Shown here: positions 1 through 8,935 of the stretch, one piece after another
Numbering within the stretch: the first letter of the stretch is position 1
Layout: each line of letters begins with the position of its first letter
NCBI RefSeq assembly: GCF_000817785.2
Contig: NZ_JTCM02000029.1
Span: forward strand, 1 to 64,000
DNA: 64,000 nt
Source of the DNA: Hassallia byssoidea VB512170
Lineage (GTDB): Bacteria; Cyanobacteriota; Cyanobacteriia; Cyanobacteriales; Nostocaceae
Reading direction: 5' to 3'
The notes under the pieces: model-generated
The model's database searches: none
Told to the model about the DNA's origin: nothing
What the model saw: only the letters and a program-made list of their open reading frames with translations
Program-made: the position numbers and the translations under genes

Positions 1-147
1 GAACTTCGTGTTCTGAACTCGGAACTTCGTGTTCTGAACTCGGAACTTCGTGTTCCGAACTCGGAACTTCGTGTTCCGAACTCGGAACTTCGTGTTCCGA
101 ACTCGGAACTTCGTGCTTTGAACTCGGAATGTCAAGTTCTAAACTCA
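1..147. repeat. 21-bp tandem repeat array
   Basis: Seven head-to-tail units of exactly 21 bp start at 1, 22, 43, 64, 85, 106 and 127. The first six are nearly identical and the last is degenerate. Each unit contains GGAAC-TTCGT-GTTCC, so every unit can form a small 5-bp hairpin. The array may continue left of the window. No function is inferred. Confidence 0.9.
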
Positions 148-194
148 AACATCTAATACCAATTTGAAAAAAGAATGTGACACATCGATAAAAA

Positions 195-250
195 CCCCTC
201 CCCAACCCTCCCCGCAGGCGGGGAGGGTGCCCGATAGGGCGGGTGGGGTA
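195..250. repeat. GC-rich palindromic intergenic repeat
   Basis: A perfect 10-bp stem (CCCTCCCCGC at 206-215 with its complement at 218-227) sits inside an outer C-rich/G-rich pair. This is a type of dispersed palindrome common between cyanobacterial genes. It lies downstream of the minus-strand membrane protein gene and could act as a transcript end. Confidence 0.6.
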
Positions 251-381
251 TTTGCCTTTAAACATTTTTTGAATCGGTATAAGTTCAAAGCTCTAAAGTT
301 CAACTTTTGAGACAGAAGTTCCGAGATTTAGGGTTAGAGGTTACGGGTTAGGGAATAACTCTCTTACCTAGTCCCTAGTAT

Positions 382-2022
382 TTACCCTTTACTCTTAAAA
401 GAGTTTAACCATTGTTGAACTTGATCGCGGGCAATTTCGCGACCACCCAGACCGAAAGCTAAGGCAGTAGCAACAGCGATCGCACCGAGTAAAAGCCCAA
501 AGGCTAAGTTGACAATATCACTAGCAACACCAATCTGTTGCAGTGCCATCGCCGAAACCAAAGCGATAATCGCAATCCGCGCTACTTGAGCCAAAATCCG
601 TGCTTGGGCATTTCCGGAACTTGCAATGATGCTAAAAGCCAGATTTGCTAAGAACAAACCGATGGCAAATACAATCAATCCCGCCAAAATGCGACCGAAT
701 ATGACGACTATGCCACTTACCAGGAGTGTGAGCGCGGGAATATTCAAAATATTCACTGCCGCGACTGTGGCAAATAGCATGATGCCAACTAATACAACGA
801 TACCAGCAATTTCCGATGGAGTTCGGGCTGGGGGAAGTGCTTCTGTTTCTGCTGGATATGTGGTGCGTCTGACAGGAGTTGGCAGACCTAAGACAGAGAA
901 GATATTGTTAAAGCCGATACTTGTGAGGATGTTGGTAACAAGTTCGCCCACAAATCGCCCGACGAAATAAGCAACAATCAAAATGGCGATCGCGGTGAAG
1001 ATCGCAGGTAAGGCATTCAGAATTTGTTGCAACATAGCGATCGCCGGCAAGGAAATCGCGTCAATTCGCAAAGCATTCAGGGAAGCGATCGCAACCGGAA
1101 TCAAAATCAACACATAGACAATCGTAGCGATAATCGACGATAAAGATTGCGCTCCGGCAGTAGACGAAAGTCCAAAGCGTCTCCCCAAATCATCGATTCC
1201 AGTTGCCCCTAGTAAGTTGCTGACAATCCGTCGCACTATATTAGCCACAAACCAGCCGACAACAGCAATCAACACCGCCGCTAAAATATTCGGCAGAATT
1301 GAGATAATCTGCGTTACCAGACTTTGTACTGGTTGTAAAGCCTGCTGTAACCCCAAAGTATCCAAAACTGGGATGAGAAACAGCAAAAAGATGAACCAAT
1401 ATAAAGCGTTGCCAATCGTCTCACTCAGAGACAATTGATTGAGATTTGGGACGGCATCTCGTGTTTCTGGGGGATTCAAACGCTCATCTAGCCGCAAAGC
1501 GCTGAGTCCGCGTATAGTTATCAGCTTAACGAGGCTAGCGACTAACCAAGCTATTAAGAGGATGACTCCCGCAGCTACTAACCTGGGTAAGAAGTCACCA
1601 ATTTGTTCGAGAAAAGAATTAAGCGGTTGAGAAGCGACTCTCAACTCTAAAGTATCTAATACAGCAACTATCGTTAACAGCAGGATAGACCAAAAGACCA
1701 AGCCGGCGATAAATTTTTCCACTTGGACGGTATCGCTACCAGTCAAACCAGCGGCAATACGGTTATCTATCTTAGTCCGATTGAGGATACCGCGTACAAC
1801 AGCCGCAGCTACTGCCGCAATCAGCCAGCCAACTACTAAAATTACTACTGCCCCCAGCAACCGAGGCAGAAATTGAACTACCTGCTGGATAGTTCCTTGT
1901 ACGTAATTGACTGCATTTGATTGATCTGGTGATAGGGTTGGCGACTGTGCCAAAAAATCCTGCACCCTCATCAACAAATTAAGTTCCATCACCTGGGTTA
2001 TTCCTTGCCAAGTTGTATTCAT
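382..2022 (-). CDS. Mechanosensitive-channel-type membrane protein with repeated TM helices
   Basis: A 546-residue, very hydrophobic protein. Several similar blocks recur along its length, each a long hydrophobic stretch ending in VGWLIA, IAWLVA, VGWFVA or VAYFVG followed by a short polar segment. This is the pattern of the conserved TM-helix repeat family (CmpX-like, related to small-conductance mechanosensitive channels). The C-terminal part (about 420-530) has further membrane helices and a glycine-rich GLGGRE motif typical of MscS-related pores. It probably sits in the inner membrane and responds to membrane tension or osmotic change; this is inferred from the family. The gene stands alone, with no partner on its strand nearby. 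Confidence 0.75.
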   Translation of the reverse strand: MNTTWQGITQVMELNLLMRVQDFLAQSPTLSPDQSNAVNYVQGTIQQVVQFLPRLLGAVVILVVGWLIAAVAAAVVRGILNRTKIDNRIAAGLTGSDTVQVEKFIAGLVFWSILLLTIVAVLDTLELRVASQPLNSFLEQIGDFLPRLVAAGVILLIAWLVASLVKLITIRGLSALRLDERLNPPETRDAVPNLNQLSLSETIGNALYWFIFLLFLIPVLDTLGLQQALQPVQSLVTQIISILPNILAAVLIAVVGWFVANIVRRIVSNLLGATGIDDLGRRFGLSSTAGAQSLSSIIATIVYVLILIPVAIASLNALRIDAISLPAIAMLQQILNALPAIFTAIAILIVAYFVGRFVGELVTNILTSIGFNNIFSVLGLPTPVRRTTYPAETEALPPARTPSEIAGIVVLVGIMLFATVAAVNILNIPALTLLVSGIVVIFGRILAGLIVFAIGLFLANLAFSIIASSGNAQARILAQVARIAIIALVSAMALQQIGVASDIVNLAFGLLLGAIAVATALAFGLGGREIARDQVQQWLNSFKSKG

Positions 2023-2368
2023 GGTTTTCCCAAATTAAGGTAAACTGTTATTTCCAAAACACGTCAGATTTTTCTGGCGTGTATTGTATAGCACAAATAT
2101 ACATGCCAGTTAAGTTACCAGTGTTTTGCCTATAAATCTACCAGTAAAATCATATATAGAGTTGATGTCAAGAGTATTTTTTTTACCTGCTTGGTTGACA
2201 ACTCGTTTGAGAAATTACTAGTGCCAAAACAGTAAAATATCACTGATTTTGGCGTCGTTGTATATATTTTTATTTCTAAAGCTGAGTTGGCTTTAGTATT
2301 GATTTACTGTATTTGCAGCGCTAAATATGGCGTGATTATAAGTGCAGCAATAGCTTGAAAGATGTAAA
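2023..2368. other. Intergenic region between divergent genes, with two small palindromes
   Basis: This AT-rich spacer separates the minus-strand membrane protein and the plus-strand SRPBCC gene, so it should hold both promoters. Two hairpins are visible: ACACGTCAG with CTGGCGTGT around 2060-2085, and GCCAAAA with TTTTGGC around 2222-2253. No small gene or RNA could be supported. Confidence 0.5.
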
Positions 2369-2824
2369 ATGTCTTCTGTTTTTGAACACTCAATTCAAAT
2401 TAATGCTACAGCGACGGTGGTTGAGAGATGTATTACCGATTTAACTCTCATGCACCGTTGGCTTAACCCCGTGCTGCGTTGCGAACCTGTGGGGGAAACT
2501 TGGAGCAGCGATAATGGTAGTAAAAGCAAGTTTGTGATTCAAATACCGATAATAAAACCGACATTAAATAGCACAGTTGTGGAAAGACAACCGGGTTTGG
2601 TAGTGTGGGAGTTTGATGGTTTTTTCATTGGACGCGATCGCTGGGAATGTCAACCAGTCGAAAAAGGAACGCGCTTAGTTAACCGCTTTGAATTTGAGAT
2701 TCCCAACCCGATAATTAGCTGGGGTTTCAAAACCTTCGCCGAACCCTGGACGAAAAAAGACATGCAAGAACAACTACAACGACTTAAACGAGTAGCGCAG
2801 GAAGTACAGCAAGGCTTTCGGTAA
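2369..2824 (+). CDS. SRPBCC family (START-like) protein
   Basis: A 151-residue soluble protein. It begins with the pattern typical of polyketide-cyclase/START-like proteins: FEHSIQINATATVVERCITD, then a LMHRWLNP segment, alternating beta strands and a C-terminal helix (about 125-148, KDMQEQLQRLKRVAQE). This fold makes a hydrophobic ligand cavity; the ligand is unknown. The length fits a single-domain member. It starts at an ATG and is followed by a G-rich low-complexity tract (2828-2872). No operon partner is seen. Confidence 0.7.
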   Translation: MSSVFEHSIQINATATVVERCITDLTLMHRWLNPVLRCEPVGETWSSDNGSKSKFVIQIPIIKPTLNSTVVERQPGLVVWEFDGFFIGRDRWECQPVEKGTRLVNRFEFEIPNPIISWGFKTFAEPWTKKDMQEQLQRLKRVAQEVQQGFR

Positions 2825-2827
2825 GAA

Positions 2828-2872
2828 TGGGGAGTGGGGAGTGGGGAATGGGGAGTGGAGAGTGGGGACAGG
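2828..2872. repeat. G-rich heptamer-type repeat tract
   Basis: Degenerate GGGGAGT/GGGGAAT units run directly after the SRPBCC stop codon. The same repeat type occurs at about 11075-11135, 17700-17745 and 37350-37390. Confidence 0.7.
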
Positions 2873-2974
2873 GTAGGAGTATGTCACATTCCAATAATAA
2901 ATAGCGCTGCATCATCACCGTTTATTAAACCCAAACTGATGGCATGTCATAATTTAAGTTTACCATTGTCGTCT

Positions 2975-3796
2975 CTAGCCTCTCGCCATCTCAGTCAGCA
3001 ACCGACGAATCACCGGCGCATCTTCGGCATCAGGAACTCTTGTTAAATAACTTTGCAAGTCTTGAGTAGCTTGGGAGTAAAGACCGAGTTGATAGTAGAG
3101 CAAACCGCGATCGCGCAATTCTAAAATCATATCAGGCAACAAGAGCAAAATTCTCTCAACTGCTGCTAAAGCCTTTTCTATATCCTGCTGTTTCAGGTAA
3201 ATATATTTTAGATTCGTGAGCATCCTCACCAAAAATTGCCGATGATTCACCGCTGCTAAAAATTCTGGTTGTAGCGTTACGCTTTGTTGATATATTTGCG
3301 AAAGCCGTTCTTGGCAATCTTCGGCGAACATCACTTCACCGTTATTAAACGCATCAACAAAAATCTCCATATCCGGAATATCTGGGCGGATTAAGAAATG
3401 TAACGGCATTCCCACCCCCACCATCGGGAAATCAACTCTTCGGGCAACTTCTAGGTAAACCAGCGCCAAACTAATCGGAATTCCCAACCGGCGATCGATC
3501 ACATCATTAAAAAAGCTGTTGCGGGGGTCGTAATAGTCTTTTTTATTGCCTGCAAATCCTAAATCCTCGTAAAGATACTGGTTAATGCTTTGAATTACCC
3601 GCAAAGGATAACGTCCGATTGGCAAGCGTTTTTTAGCTTCCGCTGCCATTGTATCGAGGGCGTTGAGGTAGTGTTCAACATCCAGGTCGGGATATTCTTC
3701 TTGGGCAATGTATAACGCTGCCTTTGCCAAATCGATATTCTCGTCAGGTTGTTGAATCTCTTGGTAAAAATGTTGTCGCGCTGACGAGAAATTCAT
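2975..3796 (-). CDS. SirB1 family protein (transglutaminase-like with TPR tail)
   Basis: A 273-residue protein with the SirB1/transglutaminase-like core. An N-terminal helical region is followed by NQYLYEDLGFAGNKKDYYDPRNSFFNDVIDRRLGIPISLALVYLEVARR (about 93-140, seen as one block), then a GVGMPLHFLIR segment. The C-terminal 80 residues are TPR-like. This is the common cyanobacterial architecture. The exact reaction is unknown; a peptidase-like or regulatory role is family inference. It is divergent from atpD with a 571-bp spacer. Confidence 0.8.
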   Translation of the reverse strand: MNFSSARQHFYQEIQQPDENIDLAKAALYIAQEEYPDLDVEHYLNALDTMAAEAKKRLPIGRYPLRVIQSINQYLYEDLGFAGNKKDYYDPRNSFFNDVIDRRLGIPISLALVYLEVARRVDFPMVGVGMPLHFLIRPDIPDMEIFVDAFNNGEVMFAEDCQERLSQIYQQSVTLQPEFLAAVNHRQFLVRMLTNLKYIYLKQQDIEKALAAVERILLLLPDMILELRDRGLLYYQLGLYSQATQDLQSYLTRVPDAEDAPVIRRLLTEMARG

Positions 3797-4017
3797 ATAT
3801 CTTATGCTGTGTCGATGTGTTGCTTACCCTTATCTTAAAGACAATTCATTGATTTGAACATCTACCCACACGGCTTTCATTAAAGGTTACTACCCAATGT
3901 AGTAAAGTTGACTTGTATATATTTCTAAATAATTTATTACATTTAAATTAATCAGGTTTTGCGAAATGTCATTGACATCGCGTGTATTAGATATTCAGAG
4001 TGAAATGGTATAGAACT

Positions 4018-4058
4018 GCTGCCCAAGTGCGCGATCGCGCTTTGGCGGCAGCTTTTTT
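4018..4058 (+). terminator. Orphan Rho-independent terminator-like hairpin
   Basis: GCTGCC (4018-4023) pairs with GGCAGC (4047-4052). The stem continues inward with bulges to GCGC-GATC-GCGC, and six T residues follow (4053-4058). It points along the plus strand, yet no plus-strand gene ends here, because the neighbouring genes are divergent. A HIP1-type GCGATCGC core forms the tip. Confidence 0.6.
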
Positions 4059-4271
4059 ATTTTCGGCGTAGGATAGGATAATTTCTCACAGCTATGTTGA
4101 GCGCATACGCGCAAGCGTGCTTTTATCAGCCACGAAGAGCGAGCGATCGCTAATCCTCGCTTGCCTAATCAAAACGCTTTTTTTACTATCTAGTCTGACC
4201 CAAAGCCTTTTGCATCAAAGCCTGCTGCCTACTTGACGACATCAGTCTTAAGAATCAATTTATGGCGAAGA

Positions 4272-4335
4272 TAGGAGTCGTTCGGTGATAACCTGGAAGA
4301 TGAAAGGTTAATCTTAAGTCGCCGACGACCCTATC
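4272..4335 (+). promoter_or_regulatory. Long imperfect hairpin in the atpD 5' leader
   Basis: TAGGAGTCGTTCGGTGATAACCT on the left pairs, with a few bulges, with AGGTTAATC...GTCGCCGACGACCCTA on the right. This leaves a roughly 8-base apical loop. It lies 33 bases upstream of the atpD start codon. It may be a leader structure affecting ATP synthase expression; that role is inference. Confidence 0.4.
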
Positions 4336-4346
4336 ACCAAATATAG

Positions 4347-5816
<1,470 letters not shown>

Positions 5817-5819
5817 TTA

Positions 5820-5911
5820 GTTAATAGTTAGTGGTTAGTGGTTAGTAGTTAGTGGTAATAGCAACTAACAACTAACAACTAACAACTAACAACTAACAAC
5901 TAACAACTAAC
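5820..5911. repeat. Heptanucleotide repeats in both orientations between atpD and atpC
   Basis: The left half is made of GGTTAGT-like units (about 5826-5855). The right half is seven copies of AACTAAC (5862-5911). Because GTTAGT is the complement of ACTAAC, the spacer transcript can fold into a long hairpin. The array runs up to five bases before the atpC start codon and leaves no Shine-Dalgarno sequence. Confidence 0.85.
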
Positions 5912-5916
5912 AATTT

Positions 5917-6330
5917 ATGACCCTAACTGTTCGTGTAATTTCTCCAGATAAAACAGTGTGGGATGCCGCAGCTGAAGAAGTAGTGTTGCCCAGTACTACT
6001 GGTCAGCTAGGTATTCTCACAGGACATGCGCCACTCTTGACCGCTTTGGATACAGGTGTGATGCGCGTGCGTGCAAATAAAAATCAGAATTGGACAGCGA
6101 TCGCCCTCATGGGTGGTTTTGCCGAAGTCGAAGAAAACGAAATCACAATTCTGGTTAACGGTGCGGAAAAAGGCGATTCAATTAACCTTGAAGAAGCCCG
6201 TGCTGCTTTTAATCAAGCAGAAACCCGCCTAAATCAAGTCCAAGCAGAAGATCGGCAAGCCCAAATCCAAGCAACACAAGCTTACAAACGCGCTCGCGCA
6301 CGCTTTCAAGCTGCCGGCGGTATGGTATAA
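5917..6330 (+). CDS. atpC: F1 ATP synthase subunit epsilon
   Basis: A 137-residue epsilon subunit. The N-terminal beta-sandwich (1-85: [41 protein letters not shown]) is followed by a two-helix C-terminal domain (about 90-135, alanine- and glutamine-rich). It links the gamma stalk to the c-ring and can inhibit ATP hydrolysis. It is very probably cotranscribed with atpD. A perfect terminator follows at 6385. The start ATG has no visible Shine-Dalgarno motif because the AACTAAC repeat abuts it. Confidence 0.97.
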   Translation: MTLTVRVISPDKTVWDAAAEEVVLPSTTGQLGILTGHAPLLTALDTGVMRVRANKNQNWTAIALMGGFAEVEENEITILVNGAEKGDSINLEEARAAFNQAETRLNQVQAEDRQAQIQATQAYKRARARFQAAGGMV

Positions 6331-6384
6331 ACACCTCCCTCTGCCCAAACTTAAGTTAGGGAATAATATTCTTCCCGATAAATC

Positions 6385-6421
6385 AAAACTCCTCCTAGCA
6401 ACTTTCAAAGGAGGAGTTTTT
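6385..6421 (+). terminator. Terminator of the atpD-atpC operon
   Basis: A perfect 11-bp inverted repeat (AAAACTCCTCC at 6385-6395, complement at 6410-6420) has a 14-base loop and ends in T residues. It lies 55 bases after the atpC stop. Confidence 0.9.
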
Positions 6422-6660
6422 ATTATCATAAAGCGAGATTTTTTTATGAAAAAGTAGTAAGCGATTCATCGCTTAATTCAGGCACTTAAGTGCCTACTAC
6501 GAGATTAAATTTACATTTTTATTATGATAGCATTTCACGAAAATTACGAAAATCTCGGTAGTAATAAATTTTTGTATACAAGTGCAACAAGTTTAAGAAA
6601 TGTGGGGAACTCTTGGTGAAGTAATAGTTTAGATAATTGTTGCCCAGAGGGGCAAATTTT
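6422..6660. other. AT-rich spacer with a GTAGTAAG-type palindrome
   Basis: The palindrome pair at 6454-6500 reads GTAGTAAG, GCGATTCATCGC, GGCACTTAAGTGCC, CTACTAC. It belongs to the repeat family also seen at 13683, 33192, 33307 and 54251. The rest is AT-rich promoter DNA for the next gene; no further feature is supported. Confidence 0.6.
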
Positions 6661-8751
6661 ATGCAAAGCCGTAAAAATTCCTTTGAATGCCGTCAGTCAA
6701 ATAAAATATTTCGTTTTGCAACATCGCTCTTTGCTTCTTTAGCGATCGCTACTACGATTCAAGCAGCAAGCGCCGCTCCTACAAAAATTTCTCCTACACA
6801 AGAAACTACCGACCCATCAGTCCAGGTAAGTCAAATCAAGCCTATTGACCTTCAAATCGATAGCAGCAAATATCAGGCAATGCAGCTTAATCCGTGGGGA
6901 CTGATTCCCATCGTTCTTGTCGGCGGTTTAGTCGTATTTGTCCCCCTGTTCTTTGGCGGACTGGTGGTAATTGGCGAACGTGAAGTTGGGATTGTCGTGA
7001 AAAAATTTGACCTGAAGGGACGCAAACTCCCCGCAGGACGGCTGATAGCCCTCAACAATGAAGCCGGCTTGCAGGCTGATACCCTTGCGCCAGGGTGGCA
7101 CTGGGGCTATTCGGCTTGGCAATACTCAGTTAAAAAAGAATCGGTAGTTGTTGTTCCCCAAGGTGAAATCGCCCTAATCGTCGCCGCAGATGGCGCATCC
7201 ATCCCCCCAGAACGCATTTTAGGCAAAATCGTCGATTGCGATAATTTCCAAGATGCGCGGAAATTCCTGACTCAAGGTGGCGAAAAAGGACGGCAAATTG
7301 CTTTTATGACAGCGGGTACTTACCGCATCAACACGGCTTTATTTAAGGTTATTACTGCCAATAATGCCACCCAACACGGGATGAATCCGGAACAGTTGCA
7401 CATCCATCAAGTAGCAGCAGAAAAGGTTGGTATTATTACTACTTTGGATGGTTCAGCGATCGCAGCAGGTGAAATCGCAGGATGCACCATTAAGGGACAT
7501 GACAATTTCCAAAATGGTCAGAAGTTTATTGATGCTGGCGGACAGCGGGGTTTACAAGAACAGGTGTTATTATCGGGTTCGTGGAACCTTAACCCTTGGC
7601 TGGTGAATGTCGAACAAGTACCGATGACTGAAATTCCTATCGGTTATGTGGGTGTGGTGATTTCTTTCGTAGGCAAAGAACACGAAGATGTCAGCGGTAC
7701 AGCTTTCACCCACGGGAATTTGGTAAACCAAGGACATAAAGGTGTTTGGGTAGAGCCGTTGTATCCTGGGAAACATCCGCTCAATACTAAGGTGATGAAA
7801 GTTGAGCTAGTCCCGACGACAAATATCGTCTTAAACTTTACTGATAGAATTAGCGGTCAGCACGGATACGATACAAATTTGAAGGCGCTGAAACTGCTGT
7901 CATTTGATGGTTTTAGCTTTGATTTAGAGATATTTCAAATTATCCACATTGGTGCTTCAGATGCACCGAAAGTGATTTCACGCTTAGGTTCGATGCAAAA
8001 CGTTATCGATCAGGTTTTGCGTCCAATTGTGGGTAACTATTTCCGCAACTCCGCTCAAGAGTATACTATCTTGGATTTCTTGATTGCCCGAAGCGATCGC
8101 CAAGTTGAAGCTTCTGAATATGTAAAATCTGCATTGCGTGCTTATGATGTGCAAGCGGTGGATTCGTTGATTGGTTTGATTACTCCACCCGAAGAACTAA
8201 TGCACACGCTGACAGACCGTAAAATTGCTGAGGAACAACGCAAAACTTACGAAGTTCAGCAAATGGCACAAACTCAGCGTCAGCAACTGGTAAGGGAAAC
8301 AGCAATCGCTGATATTCAGCAAGAGTTGGTGAAATCGGAACAAGGTGTAACAATTGCCGAGTTGCAAGCTAACGCGCAAATTCAGCAAGCGACGGGTGAA
8401 GCGGAAGCTATCAAGCTGAAAGCGATTGGTGAAGCTGAAGGTATCCGCGCTACGGGTAACGCGAAAGCGGAAACTTACAGCGCTGGTGTGGAAGCTTTGG
8501 GAACTCAAGGATATACGGCAATGCAATTGATGCAAATTATCGGATCAAGCAATGTTCGTTTAATTCCAGATGTGTTAGTTGGTGGTAGCAATGGTAGTAC
8601 TAACGGTTTGGTGGATGGGTTATTGTCGATGATTTTATGGAATCAACAAACTGCAAAGCCGGGTGATGTGAAGTCGCCTTTGGAGGTAAAATCACACAAC
8701 GGTAATTCGCCGTTAGTTGTTGATTTTTCCGCAAATAAATCAAATCAATAG
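6661..8751 (+). CDS. SPFH (band 7/flotillin-like) membrane protein
   Basis: I place the start at the ATG at 6661, nine bases after an AGAGGGG motif; an in-frame TTG lies at 6637. The product has about 696 residues. An N-terminal signal-like stretch is followed by a strong membrane helix (about 82-110, WGLIPIVLVGGLVVFVPLFFGGLVVIG). The SPFH domain follows (REVGIVVKKFDL, then LAPGWHWG). A long Ala/Glu/Gln-rich coiled coil spans about 515-620 (ETAIADIQQELVKSEQG, GEAEAIKLKAIGEAEGI). Flotillin-like proteins scaffold membrane microdomains, and that is the likely role. The SPFH part is longer than usual and seems to contain two related beta-rich units (both with DNFQ and GTYRIN/GSWNLN-like motifs). 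Confidence 0.85.
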   Translation: MQSRKNSFECRQSNKIFRFATSLFASLAIATTIQAASAAPTKISPTQETTDPSVQVSQIKPIDLQIDSSKYQAMQLNPWGLIPIVLVGGLVVFVPLFFGGLVVIGEREVGIVVKKFDLKGRKLPAGRLIALNNEAGLQADTLAPGWHWGYSAWQYSVKKESVVVVPQGEIALIVAADGASIPPERILGKIVDCDNFQDARKFLTQGGEKGRQIAFMTAGTYRINTALFKVITANNATQHGMNPEQLHIHQVAAEKVGIITTLDGSAIAAGEIAGCTIKGHDNFQNGQKFIDAGGQRGLQEQVLLSGSWNLNPWLVNVEQVPMTEIPIGYVGVVISFVGKEHEDVSGTAFTHGNLVNQGHKGVWVEPLYPGKHPLNTKVMKVELVPTTNIVLNFTDRISGQHGYDTNLKALKLLSFDGFSFDLEIFQIIHIGASDAPKVISRLGSMQNVIDQVLRPIVGNYFRNSAQEYTILDFLIARSDRQVEASEYVKSALRAYDVQAVDSLIGLITPPEELMHTLTDRKIAEEQRKTYEVQQMAQTQRQQLVRETAIADIQQELVKSEQGVTIAELQANAQIQQATGEAEAIKLKAIGEAEGIRATGNAKAETYSAGVEALGTQGYTAMQLMQIIGSSNVRLIPDVLVGGSNGSTNGLVDGLLSMILWNQQTAKPGDVKSPLEVKSHNGNSPLVVDFSANKSNQ

Positions 8752-8761
8752 CCCAAAAGAT

Positions 8762-8790
8762 GTAGAGACGTTCCACCGGAACGTCTCTAC
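8762..8790. repeat. GTAGAGACGTTCC palindrome, copy 1
   Basis: A 13-bp perfect stem (GTAGAGACGTTCC) has a 3-base loop ACC. Identical stems with different loops occur at 20446-20474 (loop AAC) and 41857-41885 (loop GCC). Confidence 0.95.
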
Positions 8791-8830
8791 GATTAATTAG
8801 GGATTTTATAACGCAAAATTACCAGAAAAC

Positions 8831-8870
8831 GAACCGCAGAGGACGCAGAGTACACAGAGAGTAAGAGTTG
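8831..8870. repeat. AACGAACCGC-type dispersed repeat
   Basis: The motif GAACCGCAGAGGACGCAGAG and its purine-rich continuation belong to a dispersed repeat. The repeat recurs at 35016-35060 and, in a related form, at 23486-23520 and 35086-35140. Confidence 0.55.
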
Positions 8871-8935
8871 TAGAGGGTTTTTGCGTAATGCTGAAGTTTG
8901 AATTTATCATGTTTAAATTTCTTTGAAGGGTATGT

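Noticed and set aside
1-147. CRISPR array
   Set aside because: Units of 21 bp follow each other with no unique spacers and there are no cas genes.
2834-3046. 70-codon ORF after the SRPBCC gene
   Set aside because: It starts in the G-rich repeat and runs antisense into the SirB1 gene end.
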